24,890 nt of DNA from CAYVZU01 sp964455935 (GTDB lineage: Bacteria > Fibrobacterota > CAYVZU01). Positions 14,880 to 22,928 of this stretch are shown here, in pieces. Numbering within the stretch: the first letter of the stretch is position 1; every line of letters starts with the position of its first letter. Where the stretch lies: contig CAYVZU010000054.1 in assembly GCA_964455935.1 (NCBI GenBank), positions 1-24,890 of the forward strand. Direction: 5' to 3'. Made by a program: the position numbers and the translations under genes. The notes under the pieces are model-generated. The model had not been told where the DNA came from. It worked only from the letters and a program-made list of their open reading frames with translations, and ran no database searches.

Positions 14880-15556
14880 CCACTGGCATCCGCTTCGATT
14901 GAATTTCTCCACAAATGCCTTCCATGACCGCCAAGCTTAGGGTCTTGTATGCATGCAATTTGATAATTTTGCATTCTTGCAAAAAGATCCAGCATTTGCC
15001 CCGGCCGTTCATAACGATCCAGTCCCGCTTTCTCCAACGCCCGCATTAATTCATGCGTTGCTTCAATCGTGGAAAGACACCACTCGTGCGGTTGCTTTTT
15101 AATGATAAACCGGCTCTTCTCTTCGGGTAAAAACATAATGCGCGGAAGGCTTTGCAGAAGTTGGCTTCCGTTAAACATCGCTCGCGCAAGACGCCATGTC
15201 GCATCCAGTAAAATCACCAACAACTTCCTGTCACCCGTAAAGGCGGGCGGCAGAACCTCTTGCGATATGTTAATGGCGCCCTTGCAAGGGTAGAGCAGCA
15301 CCGGGAAATAACGGGGATCGTGAATCAGCCTCCAAACCGCATCGTGTTCATCGATGGTCATTCCCATATGGATTTCGCTGTTGCTGAGGCAAAGGTGCGT
15401 GAATCTCCCGGTACCGTTCTTCACCCGTTTGTATTCTTTGGGATGCATGAGTATGACGATCTTGGTGCGGGTGTCCACCGGGGTTATTGAAGAACACCAG
15501 CAAAGCCGTTTGGGCCAAAAACAACGATAACACATTTCGCGATTCATGATGCTCAT
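14876..15556 (-). CDS. tapT: DTW-domain tRNA-uridine aminocarboxypropyltransferase
   Basis: About 226 residues of the DTW (TDD) superfamily, whose characterised members (TapT/YfiP, DTWD1/2) transfer the 3-amino-3-carboxypropyl group of SAM to a tRNA uridine, giving acp3U. The N-terminal zinc-type cluster is CYRC-(8)-CWC (residues 9-21). Then come TKIVILMHPKEYKRVKNGTG, the core LLDATWRLARAM containing the family's D-x-T-W, and FIIKKQPHEWCLSTIEA, a conserved closing block. The start ATG 15556 directly follows the ABC-F stop (TAG 15557-15559), so the two are one minus-strand transcript; ATG 15547 or 15535 are alternatives. The neighbours are also RNA or ribosome related, in keeping with a translation-maintenance cluster. 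Confidence 0.88.
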   Translation of the reverse strand: MSIMNREMCYRCFWPKRLCWCSSITPVDTRTKIVILMHPKEYKRVKNGTGRFTHLCLSNSEIHMGMTIDEHDAVWRLIHDPRYFPVLLYPCKGAINISQEVLPPAFTGDRKLLVILLDATWRLARAMFNGSQLLQSLPRIMFLPEEKSRFIIKKQPHEWCLSTIEATHELMRALEKAGLDRYERPGQMLDLFARMQNYQIACIQDPKLGGHGRHLWRNSIEADASG

Positions 15557-17431
15557 CTACTGTGGACGTGAATCCAGCTCCTGCCAACGCTCATATTTTG
15601 CCGCAAGCTCCAACTCGATTGCCATTAGGCGGTCCTTGGCATTGGTGATGAATCCCGGCTTCGCAAAATAATTGATATCCGACATCCGGCCCTGAAGTGT
15701 GGCGCACTCCATTTCCAGGGCCTCTATTTGCCCCGGCAATTCAATCAATTCCTTGTTTTCCTTGAATGTCCGCTTCTTACTGCCCGCGGGCGCATCCTGG
15801 CGTTGCGCCTTTTGCGGCTGCACCGCTTTTGGAAGCTTGGCCGCTTCTTTCAGCGCAAGCTGGCGTTGCCAATCGTCATAGCCGCCAATGTATTCCTTAA
15901 ACAGGCCGTTGCCCTCGTACACAAGCATGGACGTAACCACATTGTTTAAAAATTCCCGGTCATGGCTGACAACCAATATTGTTCCATTGAAACTTCCCAA
16001 AAGTTCCTCGAGAAGTTCCAGCGTCTCCGCATCCAGATCGTTGGTCGGCTCGTCAAACACAAGCACGTTGGCCGGCTGCGTAAACATTTTTGCCAGCATA
16101 AGCCTGTTGCGCTCTCCGCCCGAAAGGCTTTTCACCGGCAGCCGGATCTGGCTTGAGGCAAAAAGGAAATCCTGCAAATAGGAAATAACGTGTCTGGGAG
16201 CACCGTTGACGATAACGGTATCGCCTCCGGTGGTGGCCACATTTTCCCACGCGCTTTTTTCCGGATCGAGCACCCCGCGGAGCTGATCGAAATACGAAAT
16301 TTCCAAATTGGCTCCGTTGCGAACAGTGCCGCTTTGCGGCGCGATTTTCCCCAGCAGCAAATGAAGAAGAGTGGTCTTGCCGCACCCGTTGGGTCCAACA
16401 ATGCCAATTCGGTCTCCGCGGCCAATGGTGATACTGAACTCATTGACAATCGGTGCGGCATTGTAGCCAAACGTAACACCTTGTGCTTCCAGCACACGCA
16501 GTCCCGACCGGCCTGCCTCGCTGATCTGCATGCTCACATTCCCGCTTTGTTCCCGGCGCCCGCGCCGTTCCGCGCGCATGCGGTTCAGCGCGCGAACCCG
16601 GCCCTCGTTCCGGGTTCGGCGGGCGCGTATGCCCTTGCGGATCCAGGCTTCCTCTTGCGCCAATTTTTGGTCAAAGCGCTCCCACTCCTTTTCTTCCGCA
16701 TCAAGAAGGGCTTGTTTGCGGGAGAGGAATGTCTCGTAATTGCAGGCCCAGTCAAAGAGCTTTCCGCGATCCAGCTCGATGATTCGCGTAACAATCCGCC
16801 GCAACAGCCTGCGGTCATGGGTCACGAAAAGCACGGTGAGCCTGGAGGAAATCAGGAATTTTTCGAGCCATGCAATGGAGTCGATATCCAAATGGTTTGT
16901 GGGCTCATCCAAAAGAAGCAGCTCCGGCTCTTTGACAAGCGCCCGGGCCAGAAAAACCCTGCGCCGCATACCGCCGGAAAGCGATGCAAAATCAAGATCC
17001 CCCTTCACGCCCACTCGATCAAGAACCCGGTTTATTTTTTCTTCGGCCTGCCAGCCGTTATGGTGATCCAAGTAGTCATGCAAGGCATGCGTTTCGGCCG
17101 TATGGCTGTTTATACGGCTTCGCCTTTGCCATTCCACATATTTTTTCCCGGTTTCACCCAGGCCGTGCGCCACAAGTTCGAATACGGAACCGTCCTCACC
17201 CAACGGCACATCTTGGGCCATATAGGCGCATGCAAGGCCGGGCTGTGAAACGATTTCACCGGCATCGGGTCTTTCCAATCCGGCAATGATCTTCATGAAC
17301 GTGCTTTTTCCAATGCCGTTTCTGCCAAGAATGCAGATCCGCTGTCCCTGCTCGATGTTGAGCGAGACATTTTCCAATAGGGGCGGGCCGCCGTAGGCAA
17401 TGCGGATGTTATGAAGGCTTAAAAGGGCCAT
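15557..17431 (-). CDS. uup: ABC-F ATPase, Uup-like
   Basis: A 624-residue soluble protein with two ATPase cassettes and no membrane segments, the ABC-F plan. Cassette 1: Walker A GRNGIGKST (36-44), signature LSGGMRRR, Walker B LLLLDEPTNHLD, H-switch VTHDRR. A charged helical linker (about 240-305, many Arg/Glu) follows. Cassette 2: GPNGCGKTT, LSGGERNR, VFDEPTNDLD, VSHDRE. The last 80 residues are a Lys/Glu-rich linker and coiled coil (KENKELIELPGQIEALEMEC), as in the C-terminal domain of Uup. ABC-F proteins act on stalled ribosomes; Uup is also tied to DNA branch processing and transposon excision. The C-terminal coiled coil favours Uup over EttA. No resistance role is indicated. Confidence 0.88.
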   Translation of the reverse strand: MALLSLHNIRIAYGGPPLLENVSLNIEQGQRICILGRNGIGKSTFMKIIAGLERPDAGEIVSQPGLACAYMAQDVPLGEDGSVFELVAHGLGETGKKYVEWQRRSRINSHTAETHALHDYLDHHNGWQAEEKINRVLDRVGVKGDLDFASLSGGMRRRVFLARALVKEPELLLLDEPTNHLDIDSIAWLEKFLISSRLTVLFVTHDRRLLRRIVTRIIELDRGKLFDWACNYETFLSRKQALLDAEEKEWERFDQKLAQEEAWIRKGIRARRTRNEGRVRALNRMRAERRGRREQSGNVSMQISEAGRSGLRVLEAQGVTFGYNAAPIVNEFSITIGRGDRIGIVGPNGCGKTTLLHLLLGKIAPQSGTVRNGANLEISYFDQLRGVLDPEKSAWENVATTGGDTVIVNGAPRHVISYLQDFLFASSQIRLPVKSLSGGERNRLMLAKMFTQPANVLVFDEPTNDLDAETLELLEELLGSFNGTILVVSHDREFLNNVVTSMLVYEGNGLFKEYIGGYDDWQRQLALKEAAKLPKAVQPQKAQRQDAPAGSKKRTFKENKELIELPGQIEALEMECATLQGRMSDINYFAKPGFITNAKDRLMAIELELAAKYERWQELDSRPQ

Positions 17432-17683
17432 GCGCGTGCGAGTTCCTTACCTGTAGGTGAATATGGTAAAATAACCCTTATCGCAGCCCCCCATTCGCAG
17501 CCGTCCGGTTTTGTTGCCGTGCCGGCCGGCAGCCCAAAAAACGAAGTTGCCGGTTCTCTGCTCCCAGTTGGCAGACCAAACACTCGAAAAAAATCCAATT
17601 CCGTTCGGTTTTGAACTGACGCCAACCACTGGGAACTTCTCACTATAGATGCGAAACACCCACAGCAAATCTATATTTGGAAC
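17432..17683. other. Divergent promoter gap
   Basis: It separates the minus-strand ABC-F/DTW pair from the plus-strand deacetylase. An imperfect inverted repeat joins CCCAGTTGGC (about 17562-17571) and GCCAACCACTGGG (about 17622-17634). No gene, RNA or clean promoter hexamers could be identified. Confidence 0.3.
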
Positions 17684-19204
17684 ATGCTTGAACCGCTACG
17701 CCACGGATGCGCCAACCACCCGGACATCGAGGGCCGGCGCCGCTGCTTTCAATGCAAACGATGGTTCTGCAAAGCATGCTACTTTCTTCGCGACCGCCGC
17801 GTCTTCTGCTCCGAACAGTGCTATTCCGCATACGGCGACGTCGCCGAAACGACCCATGATGGGAATCCAATTAAGGCGGAACCGTCCGCTCCGGAGATTG
17901 CGGCGCCGATTGCGGACTGTCCCTTCGAGGAATTTCCTATCCCGCATGCCGCGCCGATGGAACCAGGGCTTTCCCGGCGACAGATCAAAACCATTCTGAT
18001 CATTGCCGGAGGAACCGCCCTCGCCTGCGTTGCCGGTCTTTTTGTAGGCGTGTTCCTCCTTTGGCGGACCCATGCGGAGATGCGCCAAACATACGATTCG
18101 CTGAGGGCCGAGCAGAAACGGCTGCGGTATCTTACGGAACAACTCATGGCCAGAACCGGGATGCAAGCGGGGCATGACCGGCCGGTGATTCAATCTCCTC
18201 CATCACAAGCCCGGCTGTCGCGGCGCACGATTGAAGTGTCGGGCCAATACAAGCATGCGCAGCCCCTTCTGCTGATCGTTAACGGCGCTGTCCGCGATAC
18301 CGGGCTTTCACAACAAGGGCAATTCACGTTTCGCGGAGTGCGACTGCGCGAGGGCCAAAACGTCATTGCGATTAAAGCCCTTTTGTTTGGCAGCAAGGCG
18401 ATTTCCTCGGAACCGTTGGAAATTGTTTTCGGGCCTTCGGCCGACACTGCACGCGCGATCCCCAAAGGCGATCTTCCGGACTATTCATTCAATCGGGGAA
18501 ATCCCGCAAACCGGACGCTCGCCTTGACCTTCGATAGTGACAGCTATGCCAATGCCGCTCCGGAGATTCTGGATATCTTGCGCTCTCGCGGGGTCAAGGC
18601 CACGTTTTTTCTTACAGGCCGATTCATCCGCAGATCTCCCAATATCGTCAAACTCATTCTGGCCGACGGCCATGAGATTGGAAACCATACGAACAATCAC
18701 CCCCATCTTACGTCCTACTACAAGGACGGCCGTCAGACTTTGCTTCCCGATGCAACATTCGAACGTTTGGCCAAGGAGCTGCGGGAAGCCGACGCCGCAT
18801 TGATGCATGTCGCCGGCCGGCCCATAAGCCGCTGCTGGAGGTCACCCTACGGCGACTACAACCGCACCCTGTGCGACTGGGGCCGCGCGGCCGGCTATAC
18901 GCACGTAGGCTGGACATCCTACGGCAGTTGGCGGACCAATATGGATACCAATGATTGGATTCCTAATGAAAATGAGCCGGGCTACAAAACGCCCCAGGAG
19001 GTCGTTGACAAGATTCTCCGTTTTGGCGCCGGAACGCCTCACGAAGCCAACGGCGGGATCATTCTGATGCATCTTGGCACCGCACGCCAGGACCCGGAGC
19101 AGCAGGTGCATCGGTCTCTGGAAAAGATCATCGATGGTATGCGGGCAAAGGAGTACCGGTTCGTAACCGTGTCGGAAATGATCCAGGAATCCGGCACGAA
19201 ATAG
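17684..19204 (+). CDS. Zinc-finger/TM/NodB polysaccharide deacetylase fusion
   Basis: A 506-residue protein with an unusual order. Residues 9-46 hold a Cys/His cluster like a B-box zinc finger (C9, H12, C21, C24, C29, C32, C42, C46). After a Pro/Glu linker there is one transmembrane helix (about 102-127) and a short coiled coil. An Ig-like beta domain follows (about 180-250, TIEVSGQYKHAQPLLLIVNG), then a NodB (CE4) domain from 278 to the end. The CE4 motifs are LTFDSDS (282-287), HEIGNHTNNHPHL with metal ligands H335 and H339, and RSPYGDYN (387-394). In most CE4 enzymes the first motif is TFDDG; here the second Asp is Ser, with Asp one residue later. The zinc finger should be cytoplasmic and the enzyme exported, acting on peptidoglycan or another N-acetylated glycan. 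Substrate unknown. Confidence 0.87.
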   Translation: MLEPLRHGCANHPDIEGRRRCFQCKRWFCKACYFLRDRRVFCSEQCYSAYGDVAETTHDGNPIKAEPSAPEIAAPIADCPFEEFPIPHAAPMEPGLSRRQIKTILIIAGGTALACVAGLFVGVFLLWRTHAEMRQTYDSLRAEQKRLRYLTEQLMARTGMQAGHDRPVIQSPPSQARLSRRTIEVSGQYKHAQPLLLIVNGAVRDTGLSQQGQFTFRGVRLREGQNVIAIKALLFGSKAISSEPLEIVFGPSADTARAIPKGDLPDYSFNRGNPANRTLALTFDSDSYANAAPEILDILRSRGVKATFFLTGRFIRRSPNIVKLILADGHEIGNHTNNHPHLTSYYKDGRQTLLPDATFERLAKELREADAALMHVAGRPISRCWRSPYGDYNRTLCDWGRAAGYTHVGWTSYGSWRTNMDTNDWIPNENEPGYKTPQEVVDKILRFGAGTPHEANGGIILMHLGTARQDPEQQVHRSLEKIIDGMRAKEYRFVTVSEMIQESGTK

Positions 19205-19232
19205 GTCGCGCAGGATCACCGAACTGAATTCC

Positions 19233-19247
19233 ATGAATTATATTCAT
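19233..19247. promoter_or_regulatory. Perfect inverted repeat ahead of the MCE operon
   Basis: ATGAAT-TAT-ATTCAT, perfect 6-base arms around three bases, lies 47 bases before the permease ATG in an otherwise AT-rich 90-base gap. It is placed where an operator or promoter element would be. No matching regulator was recognised. Confidence 0.3.
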
Positions 19248-19294
19248 TTTAGCTTTCAGAGCCACTATTCACCTGCAATCAAAGCGCTCAACAT

Positions 19295-20353
19295 ATGAAG
19301 AGCAATTCCCCCACCACGAAAATATGCCTTGAAGTTCCGGAGCATTTCAGCCGCGACTGGGTCGAAAAGCAGGCCGCGGGCTTCTCCGGGACCCAGGGCG
19401 ATCTTCATTTGAACCTCGCCAAAACCGTCTACGTCGATTCGGCCGCTGCCAGCTGGGTGGGTCTTTTGCACCGCTCTTGCCAGGCGCAAGGCAGCCGACT
19501 CGTTCTGCAAAATGTTTCGGCCGAAGTACTTGGAGCCCTGCGGAAATGGACCCTCGCGGAGGCGGAAAAACCGGCTGACAAGAAGAAGCATCAAGACCGG
19601 TCCAAAGAGCCGCTGTCCGTGGTCGCCGTTGGGGCCGCCTCGATTCTAACCGAAATGCTTTACTGGGGTACTGTGGGCCTTCTGCGCCGGCGCGACATCA
19701 AGAAGGGCGCACTGGTGGAGCAGATGTACCAGTTGGGCTACCGCGCCATGGGAATCGTCTGCCTGCTGTCGTTTCTCATTGGCGTGGTGCTGGCCCTGCA
19801 GAGCGCAATGCAGCTGCGCCAGTTTGGGGCCGATATTTTTCTGGCGCCCATGATCGGGGTCTCCATGATCCGGGAATTGGGGCCGCTTCTGACCGCCATT
19901 ATCCTGGCGGGCCGTTCGGGGAGCGCCACGACAGCCGAGATCGCAACCATGGGCGTTCAGGAGGAGATCGACGCCTTGCAGACGTTGTCGATCAATCCTG
20001 TCCAGTTTGTCGTGGTGCCGAAGTTCTGGGCCATTTCGCTCACCATGCCGCTTCTTTCCGTGCTGGCGACGGCCTCTGGAATTCTGGGCGGATTCCTGGT
20101 CGCGATCTTTTATCTGGGCACCGCATCGCGCTTGTTCTTGGGAGAGTTGAGCAAGTATATCTTTTTGGGCGACGTTGTGACGGGTCTGCTGAAGTCGCTG
20201 GTTTTTTCGTGGCTCATCGTCTGGATTGGGTCCTTTTACGGATTTCGGGTCCGGGGCGGGGCCGAGGAAGTGGGACGCGCAACGACCTCGTCGGTGGTCG
20301 CCTGCATCTTTGTGATTATCATTGCCGACGCCCTGTTCTCGTTTATTTTGTAA
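19295..20353 (+). CDS. mlaE: MCE-system permease with fused STAS domain (MlaE-like)
   Basis: A 352-residue inner-membrane protein. Residues 8-88 form a STAS domain (LHLNLAKTVYVDSAAASWVGLL), equivalent to separate MlaB in E. coli. Residues 105-352 are a MlaE/YrbE permease: amphipathic start SILTEMLYWGTVGL, then five or so membrane helices with the conserved IRELGPLLTAIILAGRSGSA and GVQEEIDALQTLSINPV loop that docks on the ATPase. With the next genes it forms an ABC transporter for phospholipid movement between inner and outer membranes. The STAS fold carries the serine in VDSAA typical of the family and may regulate assembly. ATG 19295 has no obvious ribosome site. A palindromic repeat of about 110 bases separates it from the ATPase gene. 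Confidence 0.93.
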   Translation: MKSNSPTTKICLEVPEHFSRDWVEKQAAGFSGTQGDLHLNLAKTVYVDSAAASWVGLLHRSCQAQGSRLVLQNVSAEVLGALRKWTLAEAEKPADKKKHQDRSKEPLSVVAVGAASILTEMLYWGTVGLLRRRDIKKGALVEQMYQLGYRAMGIVCLLSFLIGVVLALQSAMQLRQFGADIFLAPMIGVSMIRELGPLLTAIILAGRSGSATTAEIATMGVQEEIDALQTLSINPVQFVVVPKFWAISLTMPLLSVLATASGILGGFLVAIFYLGTASRLFLGELSKYIFLGDVVTGLLKSLVFSWLIVWIGSFYGFRVRGGAEEVGRATTSSVVACIFVIIIADALFSFIL

Positions 20354-20374
20354 GAATACAAAGGGGAGGAAAGA

Positions 20375-20484
20375 TTCACCACAGAGACACCGAGCACACG
20401 GAGATAGAAAAAGAAGGAGAGAATTTTTCAAGGGATCTAAACCCTCTCTTTCTCTGTGCCCTCCGTGACTCTGTGGTAAATTTC
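20375..20484. repeat. CACAGAG-type palindromic intergenic repeat
   Basis: The left arm reads TTCACCACAGAGACAC and then CGAGCACACGGAGA; the right arm reads TCTCTGTGCCCTCCGTG and then ACTCTGTGGTAAATT. The two are close reverse complements, giving a long hairpin. This ACCACAGAGxCACxGAG type is a familiar intergenic repeat in many environmental bacterial genomes. It lies inside the transporter operon between the permease and ATPase genes, where it could stabilise or attenuate the message. The start of a probable second copy is at the right edge of the window. Confidence 0.8.
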
Positions 20485-20545
20485 CGTTTCCCTTTTCAGA
20501 ATTTTGCTTTAATGAAACCTGTGCAGTTAGCTCTGGGAGATAAAC

Positions 20546-21340
20546 GTGCCACCTGTTGTTGAAGTCAGCAATTTACGGGTCAGCTACGGAGAGCGGGAGA
20601 TTCTCAAGGGAATCACCACACAGTTCGCCGAGCGCGAGATTCGGGTTGTGCTGGGCGCATCGGGATGCGGAAAAACCACATTCCTCAAATCCCTGATCGG
20701 ACTGCTGCAACCTACGCAAGGAAGCATCCGCCTGTTGGGCCAGAGCCTGGGAGACCCGGACTCTCCCGTGACATCGGGTATTCTTGAGCAGATCGGCGTT
20801 CTTTTCCAGAACGGCGCATTGCTGGGCTCGCTGACCATTGCGGAAAATGTGGCCCTGCCCCTTCGCCTTCACACCGCATTGCCCCAACCGGTTATCGATG
20901 AAATGGTCCGGCTCAAACTGTCGCAGGTGGGGCTGTCCCACGCGGCCGGGCTTCTGCCCAGCCAGCTTTCGGGCGGTATGCGTAAACGCGCCGGCCTGGC
21001 CCGGGCCCTGGCCATGGACCCGCGCCTGCTCTTCTGCGACGAACCCTCGGCCGGCCTGGACCCGGTTACCTCCGCCGGGCTGGATGAGCTGCTGCTGCGC
21101 CTGCGCGATGCCCTGGGAATCACCATTGTCGTTGTTACACACGAGTTGATGTCGATACGAAAAATCGCCGACCGGATCACGTTTTTGCACCAAGGCACGG
21201 TCCTCTTCGAAGGAACCATTGCCGAAGCGGAACGTCTCGAATCAGGACCGGTGGCCGAATTCTTCCGCCGCTCGCACAACGAGAACTTGTCCGCGGCAGA
21301 CCGGACCGGCCTTCAATTTATTGTGGAGAATGCCCTATGA
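20546..21340 (+). CDS. mlaF: MCE-system ABC ATPase (MlaF-like)
   Basis: A 264-residue cytoplasmic ATPase that powers lipid transfer. Walker A is GASGCGKTT (37-45), the Q-loop VLFQNGALLGSLTIAENVALPL is the MlaF-specific form, the signature is LSGGMRKR (141-148), Walker B LLFCDEPSAGLDP (161-173), and the H-loop VVTHE. It starts at GTG 20546 with GGGAGA six bases upstream; no ATG start fits, because the ABC fold begins within five residues. The stop overlaps the MCE gene as ATGA (21337-21340). The tail after the ATPase fold (AEFFRRSHNENLSAADRTGL) is ordinary for the family. Confidence 0.94.
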   Translation: MPPVVEVSNLRVSYGEREILKGITTQFAEREIRVVLGASGCGKTTFLKSLIGLLQPTQGSIRLLGQSLGDPDSPVTSGILEQIGVLFQNGALLGSLTIAENVALPLRLHTALPQPVIDEMVRLKLSQVGLSHAAGLLPSQLSGGMRKRAGLARALAMDPRLLFCDEPSAGLDPVTSAGLDELLLRLRDALGITIVVVTHELMSIRKIADRITFLHQGTVLFEGTIAEAERLESGPVAEFFRRSHNENLSAADRTGLQFIVENAL

Positions 21341-22254
21341 GTCTTACCGTATCGCAGAAATCGCGATTGACCGCCTTCCTGGCGGGAGGCGTGGTTCTCA
21401 TCGCCTTGTTCATTTCCGTTCCCCTGGGTTTTAAGCTCACGCACCGCCAGAAGGCGTATGTCTGCTATTTCCAGGGCGAATCGGTTTCGGGTCTGGAGGA
21501 GGGCGCCACCATCAAATTCCGGGGAATTCCCATCGGCAAGGTGGAACGAATCTCCTACGAGCCGCGCAATCTCGACCGGGTCAAAGTCGATTTTCGCGTG
21601 CGCCACGATTTCCCGCTCAAGTCCGACATGTATGTGCAGACGGGAATGATGGGCATCACGGGCCTCAAATACGTCGAGATCTCCGGCGGCACCGATTCCG
21701 CACAGATCCTTCCTCCGGGTTCGCAGATCGAGTCGCGGCCCTCGCTCATGGCCACAATCACGGGAAAAACAGACGTAATCATCGCCAAGGTCGAGCTGCT
21801 GCTCAATCACCTCAACGCGATCACCGATCCGGACAGCCTGGCCTCGCTGCGCCGCATTCTGGACAATGTGGCCGACATCAGCGCCAAAACCGAACGATTC
21901 ATCGATGACGTGGCTCCCGAAGTCCGCGGGATGGCCAAGACCGCAAACCGCAGCATGCAAAAGATCGATGGGATCGCCGGCGATGTGAAGGTCCTTACCG
22001 GGAACCTGAACCAGAATATCGACGCCCGGCGCATGGGCGCCATCCTTGGCTCCATCGACTCGACATCGCGGTCCCTGAAAAAATTGTCCGAGACCCTGGA
22101 CTTGACCATTCGCCAGACCCAGGAAGACTTTAGCATATCCGTGGAAAACCTGCGGGAAACCCTGATCAACGCCAACGAGCTTTCGAAAACGCTGGCCGAG
22201 AATCCCTCGCTATTGATCCGGGGCGATCCGCAGAAAGAGAGGGAGATGCAATGA
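21337..22254 (+). CDS. mlaD: MCE-domain protein (MlaD-like), inner-membrane anchored
   Basis: A 305-residue protein. One N-terminal helix (about 10-32, LTAFLAGGVVLIALFISVPL) anchors it. A single MCE domain follows at about 37-120: YVCYFQGESVSGLEEGATIK, the FRGIPIGKVERI strand and the TGLKYVEISGG strand. MCE domains form hexameric rings with a hydrophobic pore for lipid. The remaining 180 residues are predicted helical, with heptad-like leucines and Ser/Asn, ending in RGDPQKEREMQ. This is longer than the tail of E. coli MlaD (183 residues in all) and closer to MCE proteins whose helices extend into the periplasm. That length may help it reach toward the outer membrane or the lipoprotein encoded next. 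It is coupled to both neighbours by ATGA overlaps. Confidence 0.93.
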   Translation: MSLTVSQKSRLTAFLAGGVVLIALFISVPLGFKLTHRQKAYVCYFQGESVSGLEEGATIKFRGIPIGKVERISYEPRNLDRVKVDFRVRHDFPLKSDMYVQTGMMGITGLKYVEISGGTDSAQILPPGSQIESRPSLMATITGKTDVIIAKVELLLNHLNAITDPDSLASLRRILDNVADISAKTERFIDDVAPEVRGMAKTANRSMQKIDGIAGDVKVLTGNLNQNIDARRMGAILGSIDSTSRSLKKLSETLDLTIRQTQEDFSISVENLRETLINANELSKTLAENPSLLIRGDPQKEREMQ

Positions 22255-22928
22255 AACGATATTGCTCCGCCGCGTTTGCGGTATTTCCGCTTCTTCTGGT
22301 GATTGGGTGCGCTACGGCCCCGGCCAAAAAGTATTTCACCCTGAACTACAGCCCGGATCCCCTTTCGCAACGCCTCAGCCAGACGGCCTACCCCGTCACG
22401 TTTCGAATCCGGGAGTTCGGTGTGGAAGAGGCCTACTCGCGTCCGCAGCTCGTATATCGGCAGAGTCCCTACGAAGTCGGTTACTACTACTACCGGGTAT
22501 GGGCCATCAAGCCAACCCGCATGATCACGGACCTTGTCATCAAGCATGTGACGACCGTGGGCCTTGTCGATCACGTGGTACGCCGCATGGATGAAGGCTT
22601 CAAACCGCATTATGACCTGACGGGCGTCATCGAGGCCCTTGAGGAATACGACAACGACGAAGTTTGGTTCGCCCATCTGGCCCTTCGACTCAATTTGATC
22701 CGCCTGGAAGACAACAAAACAGTGTACAGCCGACGGTTCGATAAGCGCAAGCAGGTTCATCAGCACGAGCCGGAATACGTGATTCGAGAGCTGTCGGAAA
22801 TCATGGACATGATCATGACCGAAGCGGTCCAGGACATTGACCAGGTCCTCTTCCAGGAATCCCAGGGCGCCAAACCGGCGGCCGCCGCCCTTCCCCAAAC
22901 GCCTGCGATGGGACAAGCCGATGATTGA
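22251..22928 (+). CDS. ABC transport auxiliary lipoprotein (PqiC-like)
   Basis: 225 residues. The signal peptide ends in a lipobox, LLVIGC with the lipidated Cys at residue 20, so it is a lipoprotein. The next part follows the ABC-type transport auxiliary (PqiC/DUF330) pattern: KKYFTLNYSPDP, then VTFRIREFGVEEAYSRPQLV, RQSPYEVGYYYYRVWAIKP, and MITDLVIKHV. Such lipoproteins sit at the outer membrane and work with MCE proteins (PqiB in E. coli). The residue after the lipid Cys is Ala, not Asp, which fits outer-membrane sorting under the enterobacterial Lol rule. The end is Ala/Pro rich. It overlaps the MCE gene by ATGA and the barrel gene by 8 bases. Confidence 0.88.
   Translation: MKRYCSAAFAVFPLLLVIGCATAPAKKYFTLNYSPDPLSQRLSQTAYPVTFRIREFGVEEAYSRPQLVYRQSPYEVGYYYYRVWAIKPTRMITDLVIKHVTTVGLVDHVVRRMDEGFKPHYDLTGVIEALEEYDNDEVWFAHLALRLNLIRLEDNKTVYSRRFDKRKQVHQHEPEYVIRELSEIMDMIMTEAVQDIDQVLFQESQGAKPAAAALPQTPAMGQADD

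Noticed and set aside
16190..17248. Long plus-strand open frame (352 codons) opposite the ABC-F gene
   Set aside because: It lies wholly antisense to a gene with all ABC motifs; composition is that of a high-GC shadow frame.
17447..17668. Short minus-strand frame in the divergent gap
   Set aside because: No motif, no ribosome site and overlapping open frames; it is treated as intergenic.
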